From Ctenosaura bakeri (taxonomy: Eukaryota > Chordata > Lepidosauria > Squamata > Iguanidae): 64,000 nt of DNA. Numbering within the stretch: the first letter of the stretch is position 1; each line of letters opens with the position of its first letter. The translations under genes were made by a program, and so were the position numbers. Of the stretch, positions 10,437-20,949 are shown in pieces. Location: positions 310,001-374,000 of the forward strand of contig CAOLHI010001287.1 of the NCBI GenBank assembly GCA_948474755.1. Direction: 5' to 3'. The notes under the pieces were generated by a model, which saw only the letters and a list, made by a program, of their open reading frames with translations, did no database searches and was not told where the DNA came from.

Positions 10437-10640
10437 AGAAGAGCTAATGTGGAGTAGTGGTTAGAATGTCGACCTGGGAGCTGGAATATCCAGGTTTTAA
10501 TCCCCAGTTAGCCATTAAGTCTTAATTTTTATGAACCTTCACTCTTAGAAGATCTCTAAGAATGAATCCTTGGCCAGCCACTTTTTGCTAGCCTGGCATG
10601 CTTCACAGGGCAGTTGTAAGAATAAAGCAAAGAGGATCCT
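10437..10640 (+). mobile_element. tRNA-derived SINE
   Basis: The head has the A-box-like GTAGTGGTTAGAATG and the B-box-like CAGGTTTTAATCCCC. The body continues with TTCACAGGGCAGTTGTAAG and AATAAAGCAAAGAGGA, a layout typical of squamate tRNA-related SINEs. Orientation is plus. The 3' end is not clear. Confidence 0.68.
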
Positions 10641-10905
10641 CAGACCTTGTAAATTTCCTTGTGTTCACAGGAGGAGAAATAGATAGAAATATAACTAATA
10701 GAAGAATTCTGTCCCACTTTGAGAAAACCTTATCTTGGGCAGCTCTGCTTCATAGAAAGTTAAATTCTTATACTGCAAAACAGAGCTAGGATGGAACTCA
10801 TTTTAATAATATTAATTTTGACAATGGCTAGAATGCTATTACTTTTTACCTCTAGTTTCCAGGGCTGTAGTTCACTGATTTTCAGCAATGGAAGAGGTTT
10901 TTGCC

Positions 10906-11794
10906 TGTTACTTGTCACTGAGTGTATTTTAACTTGATCTAAGCCGGACTTGTTATTTCGGCCGTGGCACCTTCAGTGAGGACCCCCAGATATCCTTTCG
11001 ATATCATTTAATTTGGACTTAACTGGACTGGTTAGTGATTACCTCACTTCACGTGTTCGCAAAGTTCTCCGGATAAGCACAGACAGAGAAGCGGCCATTA
11101 ATGGTTTGCATTCCAATTCTCTTTGTAGCCAGCAACCCAAAACTCGCCTGAAGCTTTAGGGAAATTCCCACCACAGACTCCTCAATAGCCATATGGCTCT
11201 CAGGCAAACTACTCTTGTAAGGTGGGCCATTAACATCTCGGCCAAAGGTATTGTTTCTACACGCAAATCCCATCATGCACTACCTGACCTCACCAAATCC
11301 TTTTGTCCAGCACCGAAACCTCTTTTGTTCCCCTTTGGGAGTGCCATAGCCGAAAGGCACAATCTGCCCTATAAAAACCCTTCATTTTTAACTGATCCTC
11401 GGATCACCTTTGACTGCCATCCCGCCTTGTCGTCGGTGTGTTTAAGGGACTCCCCTCAGTGCCCCGCGCTGAGCTTTCTTCCCCCGAATTTCCAACCTCT
11501 CCCCAGGACTACGGAACAGGTCGTATTGCCTCCCCTACAACTCTCTTTCTTTTCTAAGTTAGTTAGTCTGTGTCTGTCTTCTGTGTTTGTTCTTAATAAA
11601 GAATTGTTATTGTTTGGAAACACCTTGTTTAGTCACTCTCTAACCCGACGCTGTAGACATAGGGTGAAAGATCTCACGTCATTGCCCTGCCTCTTGCTAG
11701 CAAGACAGTGCTGTAAGTCTAATTTCCCCAAATTTGGCATTTCTAATTGGCAAAGTCGGGCACCCCTCGCGGGACCCTCAGTTTCCAGGGTAAC
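10906..11794 (+). mobile_element. LTR, family A (copy 1)
   Basis: The 889-bp stretch begins TGTTACTTGTCAC and ends CCAGGGTAACA. It shares the TATAAAA-AATAAA-'CCTGCCTCTTGCTAGC'-'GGGACCC...GGGTAACA' order with the copies at 13175, 17716 (minus) and 43911 (minus). The flanks (TTGCC, GACTG) do not match, so the target duplication is lost or the copy is recombinant. The open frame at 11193-11801 lies wholly inside the LTR and is not thought to be coding. Confidence 0.72.
11370..11600 (+). promoter_or_regulatory. LTR A core promoter and poly(A) signal
   Basis: TATAAAA at 11370-11376 and AATAAA at 11595-11600 lie about 220 bp apart, with the U3-R-U5 spacing expected of an LTR. The minus-strand copy at 43911-44799 keeps a TATA-like TTTTTATAAGG (plus-strand reading) at about 44358-44368. 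Confidence 0.55.
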
Positions 11795-11950
11795 AGACTG
11801 AAGGATGGATTGAAGGAAAGATTACAAGGATTACCCACTGTGGGTTTAGGGCAGCTAGCAAGGAGATAAGGACAGCTTCCCAACAAGAGAAAGGAAGAGG
11901 AAGGGAGAAGGAGAGTAGATACACAGAAAGCATGAACTGTACTAAAGATT

Positions 11951-12100
11951 CTTATTCCACTTTCAACATCCTATGGAAACCTGGGGTTTGCAGTTTAGGG
12001 AGGGGCATTTAGAGGGCCTCAGTAAACTACAAACCCCAGAATTCCACAGGATGTCGAAAGTGGAATAATAGCACTGTAACAGTGTAGTGCAGAAATGGCC
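11951..12100. mobile_element. Short palindromic MITE, left end missing
   Basis: TTCCACTTTCAACATCCTAT and CCTGGGGTTTGCAGTTTAGG are followed by the complementary arm. The right terminus is GTGCAGAAATGGCC at 12087-12100. The left terminal repeat seen at 2999 is absent here. Confidence 0.7.
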
Positions 12101-13170
12101 TCAGATTAAAAGTACTTTTCAAAAGTTAGCTGGAATCTTTTGCTTTCTGTTGCTCTGTCCAAAATACAACTCACTGGAAAGACAATAAAATGTGAATAAA
12201 GGATTGCTTTGAAATGTGTTCTAGATTTTTCTCAGAGTTTCCAAGGGATAGTATCTGATTTGGCCACTTGGGGAAACTCAGAAATAATTTCCTTGTCTTT
12301 TTTCAATGGCACAATAATAACAGTGGCTTCTTTTTAACGAGTAAGTCCATGAGTTACCTTTCTGGACTTCAAGAGTAGTAACAAGTAATGTCTAGCTGGA
12401 TAAGCAGAGTAATGACTAATTAGTTCCCTTTAAACACTAATCTTGTAAGTTCTGTTTCTAATGTAGTTTTACCACAGTACGCACAAACATACACAAACAA
12501 ATATGTCAACATATATTCATGAAAGCATTTTTCAGCCTTTACTGGGAGTTCAGGCTCTTCCATTTGTCCAGTCTTATTCTGTTCAGTAGAGCACTTTGAC
12601 TAACCATTCTGCTCTCACAACTTTTAGCAGCTGAAATTCAGTGTATCTGATCATGTTTTAAAAAAAAAAGTGGGTGGCAATTTTCCTTGAATTATTTGTT
12701 GCAGTTATCCTCCCTTTTCTTCAAGGGACTTAAGGCAGATAAAGATTTTTGAAGAAGCTCAGACACTATTTTGCTTTTGAGAACCTGCCAACAACAGAAT
12801 TGACCAGCAGCAGGTCAAATCAAAGCACACAATGGCAAGGGTTATTTAACTCTCTCATATACACCCATTAACACACAAATTACCCATTTAGTCCTGTCCA
12901 CCTAATAGTCACTTATCATCCTTCCCTCTCAAGTCTAGTTGCCTTCTATGACTGGAATCGAATGGGCACCATTTTATGCTATGCCTAAACTAGTAAAATG
13001 ATTTTTGGCTGCCTTAGCAGCCAGTATATCTTACATACAGGATTGTGCCCTTAATTCAATAAAAGGAGCACACTTCTGGCTGCTTACAGGCTAACCATTT
13101 GTTGTTGTTGTTGTTGTTGTTTAATTACAATATATGTTTCATGTGCTACAGCCCAGTCACGAGATACATG
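12101..13170. other. No gene recognised
   Basis: Only a (TTG)n tract at 13099-13121 and a short A-run near 12660 are visible. Confidence 0.4.
13099..13121. repeat. (TTG)n microsatellite
   Basis: Seven or more TTG units lie about 50 bp upstream of an LTR. Confidence 0.9.
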
Positions 13171-13174
13171 ACAG

Positions 13175-14071
13175 TGTTACTCCAGTGGAAAAACCCTATC
13201 CTACAATTTTGATATTAAAATATGATTCAATGTGCCTGAGAGGTCACCCGGATGGGCACATAGGCAGCAATGGTCAAACAATCGAAAACCAGGTCAGGCC
13301 AGTAAAATCCCCCGTCACGCAGCCCCAGCAGATCTCAAACTGTGCAAACCCACAATAAACAAAGGGTCCTCAGCCTAAAGAAGCCGACTTGAGCGGATTA
13401 GCATGTTTGCCCCAAGCTGAGCAAATATCCTACCAGGTGAGGAACATTTACATGAAGCCACACCACAACCCAATGCAGCCAAAGATGCTAAGACTTTGAC
13501 AACACCTTGTAATCTCATCACGCAAAGGAAGTTACCTTTGTGGAGCTTCTTACTCATTGCAACACCCATTGTGGAAAAGGATTAGCCCCCCAAGGTACTT
13601 TTACCCCTACAAATAGTCCCAGTTTTTGAGTGGTTCTTTGGATCACTCCCAGTCATCCCAGCTGACAGTTTCTCTGTCCGTTGAGTAATCCCCTCAGCTC
13701 TCTTTGTGCTGAGCCTCACTTCTCCGCTGTTTTTCCTGGACCAAGGACTTCAGGAAAAGGTGCAGTATTACCCCAGCTACAACCCCTTCAATATTCCCCT
13801 ATCCAGTTTCCTCCCTTTTACTTCTTAATAGGTCTTGAGTGAGTGTGTGTGATTGTGTTGCTGCGCGAGACTTTCATTCAATAAAATCATTTATTGGACA
13901 TTTTTGTTTGGTTTTTGGCTTGGCCTGACCCCGTAAACACTGGGTAAGAAGACCCCGCTAGGTTACCCTGCCTCTCGCATTGCTAGTGCTAGTGCTCTGG
14001 CTCGTTTTCATTTCCCATCACATGGAGCACATTGAGGTGTCCCCCAAGGGACCCCAGAAATCAGGGTAACA
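13175..14071 (+). mobile_element. Solo LTR, family A (copy 2), 4-bp TSD ACAG
   Basis: The 897-bp LTR begins TGTTACTCC and ends CAGGGTAACA. ACAG flanks it at 13171-13174 and 14072-14075. AATAAA occurs near 13881, followed by the family's 'CTAGGTTACCCTGCCTCTCG' and a GGGACCCC block near the end. No internal coding sequence adjoins it, hence solo LTR. The open frames within are unsupported. Confidence 0.78.
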
Positions 14072-14100
14072 ACAGATATGAAAACGTCTTGATAATCTGC

Positions 14101-14992
14101 TGTGATACTGGGCCAGACACTGCCAATCCATGATATAGTTTAATTGGCAAATACCATTTAATTGACATGAGATATAAATTATACACTGCTATGGTTGCAA
14201 TGCTATGCTGACAAAAGACCAGTTGAACACACATGATGCAAAGATAGGTCAAATGGGACCTTAGGGCATGACCAGGTCATAGTCAGGGAAGCTCCAGTGA
14301 TAATGGATTAGCTAATGTCCCTCAATGACTTGAGAAATGATAGCACCCCAAACTGCCTCCACAGAGCAACTGAGTGTCTCCAACCCTCTTTCTTTGCTGC
14401 CAAAACTCCCCTTTTATTTTCCCATCTGTCCCACAATTAAGAAGTTATCATAATCCCCATCAGTCTTTTGTCAACTAACACTAAGGCCATTAGCTCATTC
14501 CAGACCCCACTGTACACTCTGCCAGAGAGGCATTAACATCTTCCCCTTCAGGGTGGAAACAGGATATTTAAACCCAGCTGGCTCATGGTACTCTGACACA
14601 GGCCATCACTCTACTATTCTGATTCCCATTCTTGTACTACCCTCTTGTACTACCCTCTGAGCCACATTCCTTCACCTCTTTTCTCTGGATAGGTAAATAT
14701 CACCCACTTTGCCCTAACTCTTCATTATCCATTTTTTCATCGCCTTTCCTTCAGTTAACCTTGTGTGCATGGATCTTGTGTGTGTGTGATTGTTAATTCC
14801 CCCAGTAAAAGAAATATTATTTGAATCTTCAGCTGGTGTTCCTTGATTGTTACCAGTATACACCAGTGAAAAAGATCCTTCTAGGTTACCCACCTCTTGC
14901 AGGTCTCCTCCTTCAGCTAATATTCCTCACTGTTTTACTGAGGCACTAGCATCATGGGTGGACCTCTGAGTCATCCACATTTTGGGATAACA
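14101..14992 (+). mobile_element. Solo LTR, family B
   Basis: The 892-bp stretch starts TGTGATACTGGG and ends TTTGGGATAACA, only 29 bp after the previous LTR. Flanking 5-mers TCTGC and ACTGC differ by one base. A TATA-like ATATTTAAACC lies near 14570, and a 'CTTCTAGGTTACCC' block near the end is shared with family A, so the two families are related. This is the best uninterrupted family B copy in the window. Confidence 0.68.
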
Positions 14993-15059
14993 ACTGCTAC
15001 AAACAAACATGACTACCCTGCGTTACAAGAACTATTTTTTAAAAAGAAGACTATGATGA

Positions 15060-15125
15060 AGTGATTATAACATTTATTTCTATCCCACTTTTGTCCCAAA
15101 GTTGGGATACAAAGTGGTTGACAGT
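15060..15125 (-). mobile_element. LINE/SINE 3' tail fragment
   Basis: TTATTTCTATCCCACTTTTG and CCCAAAGTTGGGATAC are the complement of the conserved tail (GCCACTTTGAGTCCCAA...) seen at 30577-30620 at the end of the L2 element. Confidence 0.5.
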
Positions 15126-15629
15126 TTAAAAAGAACAAGTACAGGTATATCTCAGTTAACAAAGTTGATCTATTCTTGAGACTTACTTCTTTAACAGAGA
15201 ATTGATAGAAATAACATAGAAAAACATAGGGAGAAGTTCCTATGGGGGGGGGGTCAACATGTGATAGCAATCTTTTTATTCAAAATTAAGCCGTTCACAT
15301 CTGTAAAATGAAACAATCAGCTCAGGTAAAGTTTGTATAATTGAAAAAAAACATTTTGTTTTTTCTAGAGACCACTTGAAGGCCTCTACCAAAAATGCAT
15401 CAAAGGACAACTTCTTTGTTTCAACCTCCATTATTTTAATGATTTCCATTTTGATGTTCAGGCATAAATCATCTACTAACATAGCTGGTTGGGCAACCTT
15501 ATGTGCTCTCTCTTTTGTTATGCTGTTCAAACATTCTCAGAAAGGGTCTCTAAGGCAGATGATCTTTATCTTGACTATTCTAGGGACTCGCATACATCAC
15601 CAGTACGATCAGCAAGAATAGAATTCCAT
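15126..15629. other. Unassigned stretch
   Basis: Opposed open frames (15276-15530 minus, 15376-15621 plus) have no clear domain. 'ACAGGTATATCTCAGTTAAC' near 15142 resembles ends of Tc1/mariner-type elements, but no partner end was seen. Confidence 0.3.
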
Positions 15630-15779
15630 TCTTTGCCTGCTCAAGCTATATTGTCTGAGTTGTTCAAGGAGGACATATTGCTTATTGAGCAACATTTGAA
15701 AGATATGCAGCATAGTTTCTGTGAATATTTTCCTTTTCCTGATGCAAGTAAAAACTGGCTTGTTTGGGTGTTGGCCTAG
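15630..15779 (+). pseudogene. hAT-like (ZBED/SCAND3-type) transposase C-terminal fragment
   Basis: The reading IEQHLKDMQHSFCEYFP followed by a D and a W (residues around 15680-15760) resembles the segment near the C-terminal dimerisation part of Charlie-type hAT transposases and the ZBED5/SCAND3-like host proteins derived from them (pattern QHL..LQ..F..YFP..D....W). Such transposases cut and paste DNA with 8-bp target duplications. Only about 40 residues are convincing. The catalytic domain and BED finger were not found. A stop follows at about 15777, next to an inverted repeat. Confidence 0.5.
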
Positions 15780-15907
15780 GACTCCAGGAGTGTTTTGTAT
15801 TTTGACAATCCAAATAAAATAATTTGTTTAATTTTTAACTGGACTCCTCTCTACAGTTATTTGTATTGTCAAAACATAAAACACTCCTGGAGTCCTAGGC
15901 CAACACC
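15767..15907. repeat. 43-bp inverted repeat with 55-bp spacer
   Basis: The left arm (15767-15809, GGTGTTGGCCTAGGACTCC onward) and right arm (15865-15907) are reverse complements with two mismatches. Pairing extends weakly inward (CAAATA). DNA or RNA of this region could fold into a long hairpin. Confidence 0.85.
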
Positions 15908-17340
15908 GAAACTACTATATTTCACTGGCTATATTGCTTCCCCAATTTCTTTGGGAGATGGAATATAGAAGTAAATGTTCCCACAGCTTGCAGAACCTAA
16001 CTTCCCCAATAATCAATTCACTTCTTGCAATCTGCAAACAAGATTGTTTGCTCATGACCATGGAGTTGCCAAAAAAGAGCTATGTTTTCCATATATTTCC
16101 CATGGTGTAGTTACATAAAAATAAAGTGCAGATGTACAATTGAAACAAAACAAAGCATGGACATGTTTTATCTTTGTCCTCATCACACAATAATAAGAAG
16201 TGTGGTTTTACAATATAACGTTCTCACAAAATATTCTTCACAAAACCAAGGCTCATCACAGAAGCTGAGATAATAAACATCACTTCATTTCTATGAGTTT
16301 TCACCCTGCATAAAATGTATTGACACAGAATTACTCAGTGACCAATGCAGGTCTGGTTGAGCAGGCCTTGATATATAAATTTGTCCTAGATTTATTGTCA
16401 CAATCAGTACATACATAAAATATCTTTTTCAATTAATTATTTTCTTCCCAGAAAACTTCCCCTTAGGCAGTTTATGGTGGATTTGCAAATGCATCCAACA
16501 GATGCTGGCAATCACGTAAAAAGTGATTTTGGTTTATGGGAATCCAGTTCCAATATGATGGGTACTTTGTGACCATCACTGTTACTTTAAAAAAAGAAGG
16601 AGGAGAAGGAAAGAACCTTATGATGGCCAGACTCTACCTTTCACAGAGTGCCATCAGAAAATCTGTTTTTACTTAATCTTATCAGACAATATCAAAAGTC
16701 ATTACTTTGGGGGGGGAACTGGCATCCTAAATAGATTATTTGCCTGCCTTGGATTTTCCATTTTCCAGATGCACAAAAGCATTAAGATGTATCCAATTCA
16801 AGATGGTAGGCAACTTACACAAACATTCCACCTATAAACAGTAAACTGGTAGAGCTTATTTTTTGCTGGTCCAATGTGTGAGGCAGGTCCATGTGGACAG
16901 CAGTTCTGACACCCTCTGTTGCTTAAGACACAACTTGGTGATCACTGATGCAAAACCCACCTACTCATTTTCAGAACTAGTGGACTGAAACATTTTGTTC
17001 AGAAAAATTAATTTGTAAGGGGCCATTGGTAGACAGCACCCATCCATCACTCTGCAACATATATTAAATGCCTTGAACATAAATGGCAAAGCCAATAAAA
17101 AGCAACAACAAAACATGGATGCACTTTAATGCCAGAATGCCTGGAATGTTCATTTGATTCCACAGCAAGTGAGCACAAGATATATTATTCATTATGCAAG
17201 CAAAGGCCAAACAAATTAAACCTTTTGGGGATAGTATATAAGCCATCTAGTTTTTATATTCATCGGGAGAAAAAATTACTACCTTTTTCATGGTGGTTTT
17301 ACCATGCTTTACCACCCCTACTACGAGATAGTTCATGAAT
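15908..17340. other. No gene recognised
   Basis: This is AT-rich sequence with scattered short frames. Nothing was assigned. Confidence 0.4.
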
Positions 17341-17344
17341 TGAA

Positions 17345-18850
17345 TTTATTAATGACCAGAGAACATGATAAGGGTGACACTGACTGGAGACATGTTTGGG
17401 GTCATGATGATGAGAAAGCCCAGATAATATTATGCAGAAAACCCCAATGCTGATGGGTTTGTGCTAATACCTTCACCTCTTCAGACTTTTTGCATTTTTG
17501 AACACGATGGAAGATGAACTATCCATATAAATAATCAGAGAACATCCCTCGATCTTACCATATGGAAATCTTCCCTATATACCCTTCCTAATATTGTCAT
17601 TAATCCTTTCAATGTTTTCTCACTCTGGCATTAAAGCAATCAGCCCATTCCAGACCCCTTTGTCAGTTCCATGGGAAAGCCATTATGGCTTTGTCAGCAC
17701 ACTCCTTCAGCGTATTGTTACCCTGTTTACTGGGGGTCCCGTGAGGGACATCAAAGTGCACTCTCAAAATATCAAAAGGTGGGGAAATTAGCACAGAGCA
17801 GAGCTGATAATGCGAGAGGCAGGGCAACACAGCGAAATCTTGAACCCAACTTCTACAGGGTCAGGCCCAGTCAAGGAACAGACGGAGGTTGAACTAACAA
17901 TGGTGATCTTAATTAAAATACAATCAAACGGTATACGCAGCACACTCACACAGATAACTATAGAAAATAAAGGTTGGAGAGAAACAGAGGGATTTTTAAG
18001 AGGGATTGTTGATTTGGGTGGTACTACACTTGTCCTGAAGCCTGGGAGTTCACTGCGGAAGTTCGGAGGTCTGTAGTCTCAGTACGTGGGACTGAGGGGA
18101 AGACTCGCCAAGCACAGTGGCAGCAAGTCTGGATGGAAATCAGGCACGATCCAAGCAATCTGAGGAAGGTCTCAGAATCAGGGTTTTTTATAGGGAAAAT
18201 GTGACCACAGGCTATTCCGTACTTGGGGGAAAACAATGAGTTTTGGGCTGGAGGCAAAGCCTCCGAAAGGTCAGAATTTAGCATGACTGAGTTAGTTCCG
18301 AAATGACAAAGAAGTAGACAGTATGCAAACGCAGAGTGCTTGATAGATGAGGATTCTCCTAATCAAGTCTCCTGCTTGGGGCAGGGAGTTCTTTGTAAGT
18401 AGTGTGCATACATAATAGCGTGCTTGCCGGGAGGTCTCCTAAAGCGGCAATCTGGCTGTTTCTGGCCAGCGATTAGTGGCCGTGCCTAGTTTCATGCTTG
18501 TCCAGGGGCCTCACAAACATGTGGAAAGGGATGGTAGAAGAGAGCCAAATTATTGATATCGAAGTGATATCTAATGTCACCCCAAGTGTAGCTTAGGAAC
18601 TGCAGTAACAGTATGAAATGGGATATGAAAATCCTAGCTTCAACACCAACCAATTGTAGTACATGGTACATAGTGTATAGTATATGGTACATAAGTGCCC
18701 CAGAATGCCATTCCTCCCTCTGTATCTCAAATGCTGTCTGAGCCCCTCTGCTACAAACTCCTTTTTCAAGACTGGTAACTATCATCATTTCCACCCCAAT
18801 CTCTCTCTATCCAACCTTTTCCTGCCTCACTTTCTGATAGCTGTATATGG
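17345..18850 (+). mobile_element. Old LTR family B remnant, split by a younger LTR
   Basis: The left part (about 17380-17711) aligns loosely with 14225-14545, most clearly in CAGCCCATTCCAGACCCC, versus TAGCTCATTCCAGACCCC in the 14101 copy. The right part (about 18615-18770) resembles the region around its TATA box and the CTCTGAGCC block. The family A LTR at 17716-18610 lies between them. The outer boundaries are uncertain. Confidence 0.48.
17716..18610 (-). mobile_element. Solo LTR, family A (copy 3), 4-bp TSD GTAT
   Basis: The 895-bp LTR on the minus strand starts TGTTACCCTGTTTACTGGGG and ends CTGCAGTAACA in plus orientation, flanked by GTAT at 17712-17715 and 18611-18614. It matches 43911-44799 closely throughout, for example in GATATCGAAGTGATATC versus GATATCAAAGTGATATC near the right end. 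Confidence 0.82.
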
Positions 18851-18854
18851 TTCT

Positions 18855-20270
18855 TAAGAGTATCTGGTTTCAAATTAAAAGACTGGATGAATATAATGAG
18901 GAATAAAGATAAAATAATGGAGAGATTGCAGGGTACAAAGATATCATGGCTCACCTATATTCAGTTAGAGCAGTAAACAAGGAATTGGAGTAGGAATAAT
19001 AAAGACTTAATAGAATACACTAAATTTGAACAAATGATTAATCAAAGAGGAAGTGTTGAGGAAAATGAAATTTTGAAGGGCACCACAAGTGAAATATCTA
19101 AAATTTTGTCAAAACATTAAGATCAAGAGGAATATCTTAGAAAAATATGGGAGGAAGAATTAGTACAAAAAATAGATATTCAGGATTGGGGAAAAATTTG
19201 GAAACACCATCATTTAAAAAACTTATCCGTATGGGTAAAAGATAATTATTATAAATTGGTTTGGAGATGGTACCTAACACCAGTAAGGCTAAATCATATA
19301 GATAAGAATTATTCAAGGTTGGGTTGGAGGGGTTGTCAAGAAATTGGTACTTATATTCATATGTAGTGAAGTTGTGAATCTGTTCAGAAATTTTGGCAAA
19401 TGGTGTTTAAAGAGAGAAAAGAGATAACAGAAATTGATTTAGAAATATGTCCTAGTGTAGCATTGTTATCTATATATGATAAGGTTAATTGTACCCAGGA
19501 AATGAAGGATCTAATTACAAATTTATTAACTGCAGCACAGTTAACTATATCGAGAAAATGGAAAATTCAAGGAGATTTTCAAATAGAGGATTGTTATAAA
19601 GAAGTATGAAAAATCGTGACTAATGACAAGTTAACATGAGGAATTAAGGTCAAAAATGGAATAACGAAAGGGAGTAATTTTGATACAATATGGAAGATAT
19701 TCATGGAAAAGGTTTTAGTAAAAGAGGAAGGTCTTACACCTCCACAAGGAGAGTTACAATTTTGGAAGGTGGAATAAATTGAGGTTTAATAGGCTCTGGA
19801 GATGGGATACACTTAGTAATAGGTTAATTTAATGTAGAATAGATAGATAGATAGATAGATAGATAGACAGATAGATAGATAGATAGATAGATAGTATATT
19901 GATATGTAGGGTAATAAGAGTCATTAGGAAAGGATAATTAAGGTTTAGGAAGGAAATAAGAATGAAATTATGAATATTATATTTTGAAAAGGATAGAAAT
20001 AAGAATGAAATTATTAACAGTGTATTTTGAAAATGTTAATTATGGGGAATAATCAATAACAATGGGTATAATGAGAATGAGATTCAGATATATATAACTA
20101 AAATATATAATCAGTTTGACTTATAATACATTGCATAAGTAACATTATGTAAATAGAATTTGGAGAGAAATAGAAATGTAAGCATTTTTTTTAACCTTTC
20201 CCTTCACTTTTATGTTTGTCAAGTTATGTTTTTTTCCTTATAATAAAATTTTTAAAAAATATTAAAAAGA
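18855..20270 (+). pseudogene. L1 ORF2 C-terminal part and 3' UTR (5'-truncated L1)
   Basis: The reading ISWLTYIQLEQ, then LSVWVKDNYYKLVWRWYLTP, then GTYIHM and VQKFW, is the C-terminal third of L1 ORF2, including the region of its cysteine-rich motif. ORF2 supplies endonuclease and RT for L1 mobility, but only the part after the RT is present, as usual for 5'-truncated insertions. Several stops interrupt it. The 3' UTR contains a (GATA)n tract and ends in an A-rich tail near 20240-20270. Confidence 0.78.
19839..19894. repeat. (GATA)n microsatellite
   Basis: About fourteen AGAT units with one GACA interruption lie in the L1 3' UTR. Confidence 0.95.
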
Positions 20271-20288
20271 GGGAATGCAATGTGGCAG

Positions 20289-20652
20289 CTAGCATGGCCT
20301 GGCCCGCAGCTGGAGGCCCTCAAACCTCAGACGCTTCTCTAGCAGGTGCTTTGATCTACGAACTGCCACCTTTTCCAGCCGCCTCTGGAGGAACGTGGGG
20401 GGAAAGTCTGCTGCAAACTCTGGGCTGGAGTCAGGAACAGCAGCTTCTGTCGAGCCAGAAGCATTGGATTCCTCTGCTGCAGGTACTGGCTCAGGCACCG
20501 GCTCTGGGACAGCTGTGGAGTTGCTGGCAGGCCCCTCCCTTGCCTCTGCAGGAGCCCCCTCTCCCTCCAAGGGATCCTCCCCCGGCTTAGAGTCCCAAGT
20601 CCAACTCAGAGTCCCTGTCTGAATCAGCAGCCTGCTCAGCCTGGCTCATGAC
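20289..20652 (-). other. GC-rich coding-like stretch, unassigned
   Basis: On the minus strand an ATG at about 20652 starts MSQAEQAADSDRDSELDLGL. After one frame change an open frame of 93 codons follows (20289-20570). It has an acidic, Pro/Ala/Glu-rich N-terminal part containing PVPEPVP and a basic C-terminal part containing RRSKHLLEKRLRFEGLQL. It starts directly after the L1 tail and is much more GC-rich than its surroundings. This could be the N-terminus of a retroelement gag or a processed piece of a host gene. I do not recognise it. Confidence 0.35.
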
Positions 20653-20654
20653 AA

Positions 20655-20948
20655 TAGGACTAGACTACTGGTTTAGGACTACAAGCGCCACATATTTCTA
20701 TATTATGCATAACCAGCTTGATGCCCTCTGAGTGGTTTAGACTATAAATCCCATAATCTATTACTATTCTCCTTACTCCTTTTCTATGCTGCATCTCAGA
20801 GAGCTGAAGGCTGCACATGTGCATTTGATCTTTGACCTTCCTGGCTTATTTAAAAAACTGGAGGAGGATGGCTGAGTGGACAGAGGGAGTGATCAGTGCT
20901 TTACTTACTAAAACAAGGCACTGTTACATTGTGCCTAAAGGAAGGTAC
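20655..20948. other. Unassigned spacer
   Basis: Nothing recognised. It contains a TATTTAAAAAACT-like TATA candidate near 20846, which could belong to an LTR on either strand, but no LTR ends were found. Confidence 0.3.
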
Positions 20949-20949
20949 T

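Noticed and set aside
11193..11801. 202-codon plus-strand frame
   Set aside because: It lies entirely within an LTR, spans its promoter and poly(A) signal, and shows no protein domain. Other LTR copies do not keep it open.
20216..20622. Plus-strand frames of 124 and 75 codons
   Set aside because: They are shadows of the GC-rich minus-strand segment; the minus reading has the more protein-like composition.
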